Source of the DNA: an uncultured Clostridia bacterium
GTDB lineage: Bacteria > Bacillota > Clostridia > Oscillospirales > Acutalibacteraceae
Direction of reading: 5' to 3'
Assembly (NCBI GenBank): GCA_904397895.1
Contig: CAJFOZ010000006.1
Location: 1 to 64,000, forward strand
DNA: 64,000 nt
Shown piece by piece: positions 1-8,974 of this stretch. The notes under the pieces were generated by a model. It worked only from the letters and a program-made list of their open reading frames with translations. It was not told the DNA's origin and did no database searches. Numbering within the stretch: the stretch's first letter is position 1; each line of letters opens with the position of its first letter. The translations under genes and the position numbers were made by a program.

Positions 1-84
1 ATATTCACATAATGCTTCTTTATAGTCTTTTGTAATTCCAGAAGTTTCTACACTTTGACTTTTAACACTTAATCCAAGTTTCAT
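1..84 (-). CDS. Partial CDS, N-terminus only; possibly a GHKL-type ATP-binding protein
   Basis: A leftward gene enters the window edge. An ATG at 84 is preceded by an AAGGAG site (about 95-100) and opens 28 codons without a stop, beginning MKLGLSVKSQSVETSG and ending KEALCEY at the edge. The short N-terminus, with a later 'YKEAL.EY' phrase, reminds me of HSP90/GHKL-type ATP-binding proteins that continue with a WN..DA motif, but that part lies outside the window, so this is only a guess. Base composition is AT-rich like the next three genes, so it probably belongs to the same mobile element. Confidence 0.55.
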   Translation of the reverse strand, partial: MKLGLSVKSQSVETSGITKDYKEALCEY

Positions 85-126
85 TTTATCAATTCTCCTT
101 GTTGATATTGTTATAATGATATCATA

Positions 127-164
127 AAACAGCCCCCATGTAAAAACATGAAGGCTGTTTTTTT
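127..164 (-). terminator. Hairpin terminator after the zinc-finger-like gene
   Basis: Arms AAACAGCC (127-134) and GGCTGTTT (153-160), with an inner CATG/CATG pairing. It lies just past the stop codon of the leftward gene at 165. The T-run is better on the + strand, so it may work in both directions. Confidence 0.6.
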
Positions 165-1214
165 CTATTTATACTTTCTACTATAACATCCCTTCAGCCA
201 TTGCCCATATTCCTCGTCTGTAACCTCTCCTTCTTTTACCCGATCTCTCCACTTTTGGCTTTCATCGAGAAATCTCCTGCATTCTTTGCTATCACTACCA
301 TATTTATTTGCATACATCGTGCGTAAGCTTTTATGCATTTTTTTCGTTTCCTTTTTTTCCTTCTCTATTTGCCTTTTTAGTTTTTCTTTCTCTTGACAAC
401 TTTTATCATGCGAATTGTCGGAATCTATAACAGGACAATATTTTATTTTCCGATTATGGGTTACAAATAAATTGCCGCAATGAGAACATCTCCCTACTAC
501 ATCTCCCCGTTCAAAAGCACATTGGAGCGACGCCAATATCAAGTCAACTATATTGTGAATATCGAATATATACAGCGGTGTCTTTAAAGGTGCATATGGA
601 GTTAACTTTACTCCAATCGACGGTAATTCAAAGAATTTTCGTCTCTGCTTTTTTAAGCTGGGATTAAATTGTTCTGGAAAATCGCAACTATGTAAAAGCT
701 CACTGATTGTTCTGTCATACAATCCGTCTTTGGCTTTTTCTGTAATATAGATCGACTGCTTTGGTAAGCGATAACCCATCTGATTGGAGATTAGAATCAG
801 CTTATCTATTGAACAAAACTGTTTATCTCTTTGGCACAGGGAAATATACCCTAAACAAGAACGCAGTTGTTCAATTGGAAGCGTACTTTTTTCATCTACA
901 ATGATGTTTGGGTTACCCATTAATAAAATCCTTAACACCATACGAGCAGCCTCATCGTCACATACCATATTTGAAAATGATGAATCCTTTGTTGAGAATT
1001 GTTCAAAGGCTTGCGATAACCTCTCTTCATGCAAGAGACGATGAAAATTACTATCAGTCCAAGGCTCTATTGTCCTTAGGGCTTTAGAAAGTAGCGTCCC
1101 TGTTGGATAGACGCCTGTCTGATATGTCGCTTCTTCAATATATTTTTCATCATCGCAAACATACATTGCCTCATGTCCGTCTGTTTTTGAGAATAGATAG
1201 TATATGCCAGACAC
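165..1214 (-). CDS. Hypothetical protein with C-terminal Cys-pair motif (DUF6076-like), mobile-element cargo
   Basis: About 349 residues if it starts at the GTG at 1214, which has a GGAGG site 7 bases upstream; the longer frame back to 1280 adds 22 residues with no ribosome binding site. The first two thirds show no motif I recognise. Near residue 250 is a zinc-ribbon-like segment, CSHCGNLFVTHNRKIKYC, followed by a strongly basic Lys/Glu-rich coiled region (KEKLKRQIEKEKKETKKM). This arrangement resembles the DUF6076 group found in clostridial integrative elements (family memory, not searched). The AT-rich composition matches the adjacent recombinase and differs from the core genes after 3.4 kb. 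Function unknown; DNA binding is possible from the Cys motif and basic tail. Confidence 0.7.
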   Translation of the reverse strand: MSGIYYLFSKTDGHEAMYVCDDEKYIEEATYQTGVYPTGTLLSKALRTIEPWTDSNFHRLLHEERLSQAFEQFSTKDSSFSNMVCDDEAARMVLRILLMGNPNIIVDEKSTLPIEQLRSCLGYISLCQRDKQFCSIDKLILISNQMGYRLPKQSIYITEKAKDGLYDRTISELLHSCDFPEQFNPSLKKQRRKFFELPSIGVKLTPYAPLKTPLYIFDIHNIVDLILASLQCAFERGDVVGRCSHCGNLFVTHNRKIKYCPVIDSDNSHDKSCQEKEKLKRQIEKEKKETKKMHKSLRTMYANKYGSDSKECRRFLDESQKWRDRVKEGEVTDEEYGQWLKGCYSRKYK

Positions 1215-1314
1215 TTTATTTCCTCCATCTTTATAAAGTTGCTTACTAAAGATTATATTATAAAGAAAGCAATTTGGCAATTTTATTTGCTCGTCGATTC
1301 GTTTATGATAAAGA

Positions 1315-1326
1315 TGCTCGCGAGCA
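1315..1326. repeat. 12-bp perfect palindrome in the mobile-element intergenic region
   Basis: TGCTCGCGAGCA is self-complementary and lies in the 1215-1493 stretch between divergent element genes. The rest of that stretch shows no gene I can support. A palindrome here could be an operator for either flanking promoter; no function can be shown. Confidence 0.35.
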
Positions 1327-1493
1327 ACATCTAAATATTCATGAAATATTTAAAAGGACCTTTCAGGTTGTCTTTCTCCTGGTGAAAATAACCGCCGAAC
1401 TTAAAGGCACCATCAAACTGATGTGGACATGCAAAGGAAATCTTTTTCCTGCATAAGCATTAGTAATCATTTTATCATGGGAGGTTCTTGCAA

Positions 1494-1640
1494 TTGAAAA
1501 AAGAATCCAATATAAATGTAAAAATTATGGTAAAGCCCTATTATCCCGAACGAGGATTGGATATTAAAGAATTATTAGAAAATTCTATTCGAATTTATAT
1601 GGAAAGCGAGGTGAAAAAGTTATGCCGTCAACACTCTTGA
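1494..1640 (+). CDS. Small protein (48 aa) upstream of the serine recombinase
   Basis: A TTG start at 1494 follows a GGGAGG site (1479-1484) with 9-base spacing and gives LKKESNINVKIMVKPYYPER, then a short acidic/helical stretch (GLDIKELLENS) and a C-terminus KLCRQHS. It is short, with a good ribosome binding site and non-random composition, and precedes the recombinase by under 100 bases in the same direction, so the two are probably co-transcribed. No function recognised; small helper proteins beside large serine recombinases are common in clostridial elements. Confidence 0.55.
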   Translation: MKKESNINVKIMVKPYYPERGLDIKELLENSIRIYMESEVKKLCRQHS

Positions 1641-1728
1641 CCTCTCCCAATGTTAGATCTTATAATATCGTTGCGTTTTGGGCAAGAAACGCAAAAAATG
1701 AATGGTCGCCGATTTTTGGAGGTGCAAT

Positions 1729-3333
1729 ATGTATCCGAAAATAGACGATCCACAGAACTATAGCGTCGCACTCTATTTGAGACTCTCCAAGGAAGATGAG
1801 CGCAAAGGAGGCGATAAAGAAGACGATTCTGAAAGTATCAAGAACCAGCGGGCGATGCTTGAAACGTATGCCAGAGAACAACGCCTTTCTGTTTACGATG
1901 TCTATATCGATGATGGGATCAGTGGGACTACCTTTGACCGGCCGAGCTTTAATCGGATGATTGCAGATATCGAGGCCAAAAAGGTCAATATGGTTATCAC
2001 GAAGGACATGTCACGATTAGGGAGAGATTACGTGTATACCGGTCTTTTTGTAGAGCACTTCTTCCCTGATTACGGAGTACGGTATATTGCCTTACTGGAC
2101 AATTATGATACAGAGGTGGATGGGTATTCCAGTGATATGGGGCCGTTTCGAGGCGTTATGAATGATATGTACGCCAAAGACGTCTCTAAAAAGGTTACCA
2201 GCGTCAAACGGGACAAACAGCAAAAAGGATTGTTTATTGGTGGGAAACCGGCTTATGGTTATAAAAAATCCCCCACAGAAAAGAATGTCATCGTCATTGA
2301 CGAGCCTGCCGCCGAGATTGTGCGATATATTTTCCGGCTTGCCTTAGAAGGAAAATCCTGCCGGGAAATCGCTATGATTTTGAATCGGCAAAATATCCCC
2401 ACACCTGCCGCCTATGCTAAAATCAATCTGTCCATCCAAGGTACTTTTGCTGGGAAATGGAGTTCAGAGCGGATTAGCTATATGCTCCAAAATGAAGTAT
2501 ATATCGGTTCGATGGTACAGGGACGAGTGAGAAAAGTCAGCTACAAATCCAAAAAATGCCGTTCGCTTCCCCGTGAAGAGTGGACAGTTGTAGAAAATAC
2601 TCATGAGCCTCTCATTGACCGTGAGACTTTCGAAAAGGTCGGCGCGCTCATCAAAAGCCGTAACCACACGCGTACTCGTACATATGACTACCTATTAAAG
2701 GGAATCATTTTTTGTCATGAATGCGGGTATCCGTTGGGGGTCATGAACCGGCCTTTGGCAAAAGGCCGTCATGTGCTCTACTTCGTCTGTAGGACCTATC
2801 AAAGGTTCACTGCGTTTAAAACCTGCACCTGTCATTGTGCAAGAGTTGAAGACGTGACCAACGCTGTTTTGGAACAAGTACGTTCCATTTGTCAGCGTTA
2901 TGCCAGTCAATTGGATTTAGACAAACTGACTGAGGATGCACGCAAAAAATTGCAGGAGGAAAAACGTCGCCAAGGCAAGGATCTGATTGGTTTAAGAGCC
3001 CAGTTGGAGGTAATCCAATCTAAGATCGATAAATCCTATGACGATAGGTTATCCGGCGTTGTGGATGAAGAGGTTTTTCAAAGGGTCTACAAACGTCTCA
3101 AGGAAGAGCAGTCCGCTCTCCGACAAAAGATCAGAGCGCTTGAGCGTTCGGATGACGATTTGCAACTGGACAAGCAAAAGGTAAAAGAACTGGTTGACAA
3201 CTTTTTGAACGCTGGGGAGTACAGCCGGGATTTGATTGTCAGTTTGATTGAAAAGATCGAGTTGACGGAAAAGAAAGAAGTCCTGATTTTCTACAAGTTC
3301 AAGGAACTTGACTTGGTCAGTCATTTACAATAA
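1729..3333 (+). CDS. Large serine recombinase (site-specific integrase of the mobile element)
   Basis: 534 residues from the ATG at 1729, which has GGAGGTG 5-6 bases upstream (the longer frame from 1702 has no site). N-terminal resolvase catalytic domain, about residues 11-155: the nucleophile is Ser20 in YLRLSKED, with the arginine motif SRLGRDY near residue 95. A 'Recombinase' DNA-binding domain follows (about 170-270), then a zinc-ribbon region with FCHECGY and CTCHC, then a coiled-coil (about 400-480, many Glu/Lys/Arg) typical of large serine integrases that control directionality. It would integrate or excise the element between attachment sites. It is the last gene of the AT-rich block; core-like DNA begins about 100 bases after its stop, so the element end is probably just downstream. 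Confidence 0.93.
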   Translation: MYPKIDDPQNYSVALYLRLSKEDERKGGDKEDDSESIKNQRAMLETYAREQRLSVYDVYIDDGISGTTFDRPSFNRMIADIEAKKVNMVITKDMSRLGRDYVYTGLFVEHFFPDYGVRYIALLDNYDTEVDGYSSDMGPFRGVMNDMYAKDVSKKVTSVKRDKQQKGLFIGGKPAYGYKKSPTEKNVIVIDEPAAEIVRYIFRLALEGKSCREIAMILNRQNIPTPAAYAKINLSIQGTFAGKWSSERISYMLQNEVYIGSMVQGRVRKVSYKSKKCRSLPREEWTVVENTHEPLIDRETFEKVGALIKSRNHTRTRTYDYLLKGIIFCHECGYPLGVMNRPLAKGRHVLYFVCRTYQRFTAFKTCTCHCARVEDVTNAVLEQVRSICQRYASQLDLDKLTEDARKKLQEEKRRQGKDLIGLRAQLEVIQSKIDKSYDDRLSGVVDEEVFQRVYKRLKEEQSALRQKIRALERSDDDLQLDKQKVKELVDNFLNAGEYSRDLIVSLIEKIELTEKKEVLIFYKFKELDLVSHLQ

Positions 3334-3427
3334 GCAATACGATACGTGTTTGAAAAAGAAATGAAATGCCAATAAAAAGATAACAGGAAAAATAAGAATA
3401 AAATACCACTAAATTGGGAAATATTGT

Positions 3428-3456
3428 TTGCTCCCTCGTGTAATGCATGGTATAAT
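3428..3456 (+). promoter_or_regulatory. Probable sigma-A promoter for yfhO
   Basis: -10 TATAAT at 3451-3456, preceded by a TGG extended element; a weak -35 TTGCTC lies at 3428-3433 with 17-base spacing. It is about 100 bases before the yfhO start and just past the mobile-element genes. Confidence 0.5.
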
Positions 3457-3561
3457 AATGGTTACTTGTGAGAAGTGGATGAGCATTGGTGTTTTTGGGG
3501 ATATCACCGGGCCATTCAAATCGGTCAACCTATCCAAAAAAATACGAGAGGAGGAATGGAC

Positions 3562-6108
3562 ATGAAGACTCCTTCTTCGCCCTTGGTTCCAGCGAGGAAT
3601 CGGTATTTACGGACTTTCTTGCTGGCATTGGGCGCGTCCTGTATTGTCTTTTTGCCCTTTATCATTGTGGATCAAGGGTATTTTCTGTACTATGGCGACT
3701 TTAACGTCCAGCAAATCCCTTTTTATCAGATGTGCCACGACGCCATCCGGGAAGGAAACATCTTCTGGAGTTGGACTACCGATTTGGGTGCCAACTTCAT
3801 CAGTTCCTATAGTTTCTATAATCTCGGCAGCCCCTTTTTCTGGCTGACGCTGCCGTTTCCCAGTGAGGTGGTGCCCTATCTCATGGCGCCCCTTTTGATG
3901 CTCAAAACAGCATTGGCCGCCACTACGTCTTATGCTTACATCGCCCGTTTTGTACGCAACAAGGACTACGCCCTCATCGGCGGACTTTTGTATGCTTTTT
4001 CCGGCTTTACCACTTACAATATCTTCTTCAATCATTTTCATGAACCTATTGTATTCTTCCCCCTGCTGCTCATCGGCTTGGAAGAATATATGACAAACGG
4101 CCGGCGCGGTGTCTTTGCCGCAGCGGTGTTTATCAACTGCTTTGTCAACTACTTTTTCTTTGTGGGCCAAGTGGTGTTTGTCATCATCTACTGGTTCTTC
4201 CGCCTACTTGGCAAGGATTGGACCATTAATCTCAAGAAGTTCTTATGGCTGGCTTTTGAGGCAATCCTCGGTGTTGCCATGAGTGCGGTGTTGCTCATTC
4301 CATCGGTGCTGACGGTGCTTGCCAATCCTCGGACAAGCCAGTCCTTCCAAGGGCACTCGGCGCTGGTGTATTCTTGGCCCCAGCGGTACGGCGCTATTTT
4401 TGAATGCTTTTTCTTCCCGCCGGATATCCCGGCCAGGCCCAATTTCTTCCCCGATGCCGAGGCGAAATGGGCGTCGCTGGGCGCCTGGCTGCCGCTTTTC
4501 TCCATGTGCGGCGTATTTTCCTTTATGTCGGCTAAACGGGGGCATTGGCTCAAGCGCATCCTGATTACCTTGTTTATCATGGCCATGGTCCCCATCTTTA
4601 ACAGCGCGTTTTTTGCCTTTAACTCCTCCTATTACGCCAGATGGTTCTATATGCTGGTGCTCATGATGGCCCTCGCCACCATTATGTCTTTGGAAGACAA
4701 AGAAGTAGATTACATGGTGGGGTTCAAGATCACAGCGGGCATCACCTTTGTCATCACCATTCTCATCGCCTTTTTGCCGGCCGAAGTGGAGGGGCGGGAA
4801 AAACAGACATACGGCTTAATGGAATACCCGGTGCGGTTCTGGGTTTATGTGGCCATTGCCTTTGTGAGCTTGTTCCTTCTCTGGTGGCTACTGCGGAAGT
4901 TCCGCAAACATCCCCGTCAGTTTGCCACGGCGGCTACAGCGGCGGTGCTGTGTATTTCGGTGGTGTACTCGGTGTACTTTATCGCCCTGGGCAAAGTGGA
5001 TTTGACGGAAAGTCACGATTTTATCATCCCTTACGCCTTAAACGGCGGGGAGGATGTGGATCTGCCAGAGGATGAAAATTATCGCATCGACTTTACAGAT
5101 GGGCGGAATCTGCCTTATGACAATCAGGCTATGTTCTGGCAGCGTCCCTCCATCCAGGCCTTCCACAGTGTGGTACCCGCCTCTATTATGGAGTTCTACC
5201 CGACGGTAGGCGTGCAGCGGGATGTGGCCAGCCGTCCCGAGAGGGAGGATTATTTATTGCGTCCGTTTTTATCGGTACGGTACCTCTTTGACCGGGAGCC
5301 TTTAAGTCCCAACGACGACGATTACGATTATTACACCTATGTGGATTGGCAAAACGGCTATTATGTCTACGAAAACAAAAACTTTATCCCCTTAGGATTC
5401 TGCTACGACAGTTTCATCACGCGGTCTGAGTACGACGCTATGACAGAACAGCAGCGGCAGCGTGTACTTTTGCATGCCGCGGTGGTGGAGGATTTTGCAG
5501 CCGAAAAGTACGAGCGCACCATGACCCATTACGATACAAGCGAATGGCTGGATACTTCGGATCAAGCCATAGCGGAGGATTGCGCCGACAGGCGGGAGTA
5601 TTCCTGTGAGACCTTTGATCGGGACAACACTGGCTTTACTGCTACCATCACCCTGCCGGAGGATTCGGAAGGCAAGCTTTTGTTCTTCTCCGTGCCCTGG
5701 GAGGAGGGGTGGTCGGCCCAAGTCAACGGGGTGGACGCCGTGATTGAAAAGACCAACGTGGGCTTTATGGCGGTGTGGTGCCCCCCGGGGACCAGCACCA
5801 TCCGGTTTAACTACATGACGCCTGGTTTGCCGTTGGGATTGATGGTGACGGGAATTTCCTTTGTCATATTCCTGCTTTATTTCTTTGGTATGAGGGCGCT
5901 AAGCCGCCGGAAAGCACGTCGTCTGGCCGCTATGCAACCGGAGGATGAGATCCTGCGCCACAACAATGAGGATGAAAACATCGAAACCTATTATCTTAAA
6001 GATTTGTCCCTTATGTTCCCGCCTGAATTAGAGGAGGATTTACCATCGGGGGAACCATCCAACACTTCAGAAAATGGGCGCGAGGATCCTCCCGATAAAG
6101 ACCAATAA
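3562..6108 (+). CDS. yfhO: YfhO family membrane glycosyltransferase
   Basis: 848 residues from the ATG at 3562 (GAGGAGG 8 bases upstream; the in-frame ATG at 3556 is too close to it). Many hydrophobic segments run from about residue 15 to 480 (for example FLLALGASCIVFLPFIIV), then a large extracytoplasmic domain, a final membrane segment near residue 770 (LGLMVTGISFVIFLLYFFGM) and an acidic cytoplasmic tail. This matches YfhO/GT-C type proteins that move a lipid-linked sugar onto surface polymers; in Bacillus subtilis YfhO works with CsbB to glycosylate lipoteichoic acid (established knowledge). The next gene is CsbB-like, 30 bases downstream, supporting the same two-step role here. The acceptor polymer cannot be read from sequence. 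Confidence 0.85.
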   Translation: MKTPSSPLVPARNRYLRTFLLALGASCIVFLPFIIVDQGYFLYYGDFNVQQIPFYQMCHDAIREGNIFWSWTTDLGANFISSYSFYNLGSPFFWLTLPFPSEVVPYLMAPLLMLKTALAATTSYAYIARFVRNKDYALIGGLLYAFSGFTTYNIFFNHFHEPIVFFPLLLIGLEEYMTNGRRGVFAAAVFINCFVNYFFFVGQVVFVIIYWFFRLLGKDWTINLKKFLWLAFEAILGVAMSAVLLIPSVLTVLANPRTSQSFQGHSALVYSWPQRYGAIFECFFFPPDIPARPNFFPDAEAKWASLGAWLPLFSMCGVFSFMSAKRGHWLKRILITLFIMAMVPIFNSAFFAFNSSYYARWFYMLVLMMALATIMSLEDKEVDYMVGFKITAGITFVITILIAFLPAEVEGREKQTYGLMEYPVRFWVYVAIAFVSLFLLWWLLRKFRKHPRQFATAATAAVLCISVVYSVYFIALGKVDLTESHDFIIPYALNGGEDVDLPEDENYRIDFTDGRNLPYDNQAMFWQRPSIQAFHSVVPASIMEFYPTVGVQRDVASRPEREDYLLRPFLSVRYLFDREPLSPNDDDYDYYTYVDWQNGYYVYENKNFIPLGFCYDSFITRSEYDAMTEQQRQRVLLHAAVVEDFAAEKYERTMTHYDTSEWLDTSDQAIAEDCADRREYSCETFDRDNTGFTATITLPEDSEGKLLFFSVPWEEGWSAQVNGVDAVIEKTNVGFMAVWCPPGTSTIRFNYMTPGLPLGLMVTGISFVIFLLYFFGMRALSRRKARRLAAMQPEDEILRHNNEDENIETYYLKDLSLMFPPELEEDLPSGEPSNTSENGREDPPDKDQ

Positions 6109-6138
6109 AAACTTAGTAGAGTAAGGATGTGTGTACCA

Positions 6139-7083
6139 TTGTCAACTGTATATTTGGTGGTACCCTGCTATAATGAGGAGCAGGTGTTGCCGGAGACAGG
6201 GAAACGTCTGATTGCGAAGATGGAAGAACTGGTGAGCCTAGGTTTGGCCGATGAAAAAAGCCGTATCCTGTTGGTGAACGACGGCAGTAAAGACAAAACC
6301 TGGGAACTCATCACCCAGCTCCATAAGCAGAACAAATACGTCTGTGGCCTGAAACTGTCCCGCAACCGAGGTCATCAGAATGCCGTTTTGGCCGGACTGA
6401 TGACCGCCCGGCAGTACTGTGACTGCGCCATCTCTTTGGACGCCGACCTTCAGGATGACATCGACGTCATCAATCAGTTCTTAGAGAAGTTCAACGAAGG
6501 GTGCGACATTGTATACGGTGTGCGCAACAAGCGTGATACCGACACATTCTTTAAGCGGTCCACTGCCCAAGGATTCTACAAAATTATGAATGCCTTAGGC
6601 GTAGAGGTGGTGTACAACCACGCCGACTACCGTCTGATGTCCAAGCGGGCTTTGGATGCACTGTCGGAATACAAAGAGGTCAATTTGTTTTTGCGAGGCA
6701 TCGTACCCACTATCGGATACAAGACGGCTACCGTGTTCTACGACCGTCATGAACGGTTTGCCGGGGAATCCAAGTATCCTTTGAAGAAGATGCTGGCCCT
6801 TGCCTTTGATGGTATCACATCCTTTTCGGTCAAGCCCATCCGGTTAATTTCAGGATTGGGAGTCATTATTGCCGTTCTCAGCGTCATCGGGCTGCTGTAT
6901 GCACTGATCTCCAAAATGATAGGCATGGCTGTGTCGGGATGGACGGCAATTGTAGCATCCATCTGGTTGCTGGGGGGGATCCAGCTTCTGTGCCTGGGCG
7001 TATGCGGCGAGTATATCGGCAAAATTTACAGTGAGGTCAAGGCCAGGCCCAAGTACTTTATCGACGAATTTTTGCAGCAGTAA
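6139..7083 (+). CDS. CsbB/GtrB-type polyprenyl-phosphate glycosyltransferase (GT2)
   Basis: 314 residues from a TTG at 6139 (AAGGA 11-12 bases upstream); an ATG at 6127 overlaps that site and is less likely. N-terminal GT-A domain: VVPCYNEE near residue 10, LLVNDGSKDKT near 65, and SLDADLQDD near 105 carrying the metal-binding aspartates. Two C-terminal membrane helices (about 235-256 and 265-290) are typical of GtrB/CsbB, which put a sugar onto undecaprenyl phosphate at the inner membrane face. It follows yfhO closely and ends at a strong terminator, so the two form a small operon. No GtrA-type flippase is next to them; one would be needed elsewhere. Confidence 0.88.
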   Translation: MSTVYLVVPCYNEEQVLPETGKRLIAKMEELVSLGLADEKSRILLVNDGSKDKTWELITQLHKQNKYVCGLKLSRNRGHQNAVLAGLMTARQYCDCAISLDADLQDDIDVINQFLEKFNEGCDIVYGVRNKRDTDTFFKRSTAQGFYKIMNALGVEVVYNHADYRLMSKRALDALSEYKEVNLFLRGIVPTIGYKTATVFYDRHERFAGESKYPLKKMLALAFDGITSFSVKPIRLISGLGVIIAVLSVIGLLYALISKMIGMAVSGWTAIVASIWLLGGIQLLCLGVCGEYIGKIYSEVKARPKYFIDEFLQQ

Positions 7084-7086
7084 GGA

Positions 7087-7132
7087 GCATCCCCCGCAGA
7101 GTCCTGCCCTAGGGCCTGCGGGGATGCTTTTT
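7087..7132 (+). terminator. Rho-independent terminator of the yfhO operon
   Basis: GC-rich arms GCATCCCCCGCAG (7087-7099) and CTGCGGGGATGC (7116-7127) with a short inner pairing, followed by TTTTT. It starts 3 bases after the glycosyltransferase stop. Confidence 0.9.
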
Positions 7133-7510
7133 CCTATTTGTTTTGCTCCCCGCATCGGCCAAAGAGTCCAAGAGTTTTACCGGGACAGGATGTACCGGCG
7201 GTTGTGTTTTTCTCGTTGACTGGTACTGCTGACCTCTGGAGAATTCCATCGGACGGGAGAACAAAACAGGGGATGCCAAAGGCGCAGGACGAAGGGGAGC
7301 AGTTGCCCCCCTGAGGACGAGAGTACCGATAGCATACGTTTTTTGGCCCGGTCTGATGTGACGCCTTTTGCGCACTGGGGTATGGGAGAATGGTACAATT
7401 GAAGGAACTGGGAAATAGTGCTTGAAAATCAGGCTGAAAATTGAGATAATAACCATATTGAGTGAAAAGGAAGCCTTAGGCTAGTCTGGGATGAAAAGGG
7501 GTTTGAGAAT
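7133..7510. other. 378-base intergenic region, no gene supported; possible structured leader of glmU
   Basis: No open frame with a ribosome binding site on either strand. The + strand can fold: GGTACT near 7222 pairs with AGTACC near 7323, enclosing TGGA-GAAT-TCCA, GCC-AAA-GGC and GGGG-AGCAGTT-GCCCC. An extended -10 (TGGTACAAT, 7391-7399) with only a poor -35 lies closer to glmU, so the fold would be upstream of that start. I do not recognise a known riboswitch or small RNA here. Confidence 0.3.
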
Positions 7511-8902
7511 TTGAAACAGAATTGTGCTGTTATTTTAGCAGGCGGCGAGGGCAAACGGATGAAGGCCGACGGCCCTAAAGTGCTGTGTGAAGTATTGTTT
7601 AAGCCTATGTTGGATTGGGTCATTGATGCAGTCCGAGGTGCGGGCATTGAAGATATTTGTGTGGTGACCGGCCATAAAGGCCATTTGGTGGAACAGCATC
7701 TGTTAGACGGACAGCATCTGGAAGGCTCTTGCCAGACAGTGTTGCAGGAGCCGCGCTTGGGTACAGGGCATGCCGTTATGCAGGCATCGGATTTTATTGC
7801 CGCTCATAAAGGGGGCAATGTGCTGGTGTTGTGCGGCGACGCGCCCCTTATGGACAGCAAAAATATCAGCCGCGCCCTGACCGCTCATGAGGAGGGCGGC
7901 AATGCCGCTACGGTTATTTCAGCTAAACTAGAGAATCCCACTGGCTATGGCCGCATTGTCCGGGATGACAACGACGGCACCGTCAACTCCATTGTGGAAG
8001 AAAAGGATGCAAGCGAAGCGGTAAAAGCCATCCGGGAGGTAAACTCAGGCGCCTATTGGTTTACAGCTGACCAGCTGCTGGAAGTGCTGCCTAAGATTAC
8101 AAACAACAATAAGGCAGGGGAATACTATTTGACCGATACCGTTTCTCTGCTTTTAGAAAAAGGATGCCGGGTGGACGCCTTTGCCGCCGATACCGAGGAT
8201 GTGGTGTGCGGAGCCAACACCAGGGCTCAACTCAACGGCTTGACGGGAAAGGCACGCCGCCGTATTTTGGAACGTTTAATGGAAGAAGGGGTGGATATCC
8301 CCTGCACCGACGGCATTTTAGTAGGCCCGGACGTCATGGTAGGGCCCAATACATGCCTGTTGCCCGGCACCATTTTGCGGGGAAAAACAGACATTGGATC
8401 AAACTGCGTCATTGGCCCCAACAGCTTGATTGAAGACAGTACCGTTGCCGACGGCTGCCGGTTAAACGCCGTGCAATGTTACCAGTCCGCTGTGGGAGAA
8501 GGGGTGACCGCCGGACCGTTTGTGCATATCCGTCCGGGAACAAACCTTTCGGCTAAGGTAAAGATCGGCGATTTTGTAGAGATTAAGAATTCCAATATAG
8601 GGGAAGGCACCAAAGTCCCACATCTAACCTATGTAGGGGATTCTGATGTGGGGTCAGGGGTCAATTTCGGTTGCGGTTGCGTCACCGTTAATTACGATGG
8701 CCAGGAAAAAAATCGCTGTACGGTAGGGGATCACTGCTTTATCGGCTGCAATACCAACCTTGTAGCGCCGGTCACGGTAGGGGACTACGCCTATACAGCA
8801 GCCGGTTCCACCATTACCGAATCGGTCCCGGAGAATGCTTTAGGCATTGCCCGGGCCCGTCAAGTCAACAAACCGGGCTGGGTGGAAAAAAAGAGGAAAT
8901 AA
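7511..8902 (+). CDS. glmU: Bifunctional UDP-N-acetylglucosamine pyrophosphorylase / glucosamine-1-phosphate N-acetyltransferase GlmU
   Basis: 463 residues, normal for GlmU, from a TTG at 7511 with AAGGGG 9 bases upstream. The N-terminal uridyltransferase domain (1-230) begins with the nucleotide-binding loop LAGGEGKRMKADGPKVL; the C-terminal left-handed beta-helix (about 250-455) shows repeated hexapeptides (IGPNSLIEDSTVADG, VKIGDFVEIKNSNIGEG) and the acetyl-CoA-site region GDHCFIGCNTNLVAP. It makes UDP-GlcNAc in the cytosol for peptidoglycan and teichoic acids. glmU followed by prs is the conserved Firmicutes order (gcaD-prs in B. subtilis). Confidence 0.97.
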   Translation: MKQNCAVILAGGEGKRMKADGPKVLCEVLFKPMLDWVIDAVRGAGIEDICVVTGHKGHLVEQHLLDGQHLEGSCQTVLQEPRLGTGHAVMQASDFIAAHKGGNVLVLCGDAPLMDSKNISRALTAHEEGGNAATVISAKLENPTGYGRIVRDDNDGTVNSIVEEKDASEAVKAIREVNSGAYWFTADQLLEVLPKITNNNKAGEYYLTDTVSLLLEKGCRVDAFAADTEDVVCGANTRAQLNGLTGKARRRILERLMEEGVDIPCTDGILVGPDVMVGPNTCLLPGTILRGKTDIGSNCVIGPNSLIEDSTVADGCRLNAVQCYQSAVGEGVTAGPFVHIRPGTNLSAKVKIGDFVEIKNSNIGEGTKVPHLTYVGDSDVGSGVNFGCGCVTVNYDGQEKNRCTVGDHCFIGCNTNLVAPVTVGDYAYTAAGSTITESVPENALGIARARQVNKPGWVEKKRK

Positions 8903-8974
8903 TGCTTTGGGAGCGCCGGCGGCGCCTTCCGGAGTCTTGCCGGTGCCCCTGAGAAAAAAGGGGGAACAGAAACA

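Noticed and set aside
1274..1456. 60-codon rightward frame in the mobile element
   Set aside because: No ribosome binding site and no recognisable composition; overlaps the divergent promoter region.
1650..1763. 37-codon frame (MLDLIIS...) overlapping the recombinase start
   Set aside because: No ribosome site, and it runs into the recombinase in another frame.
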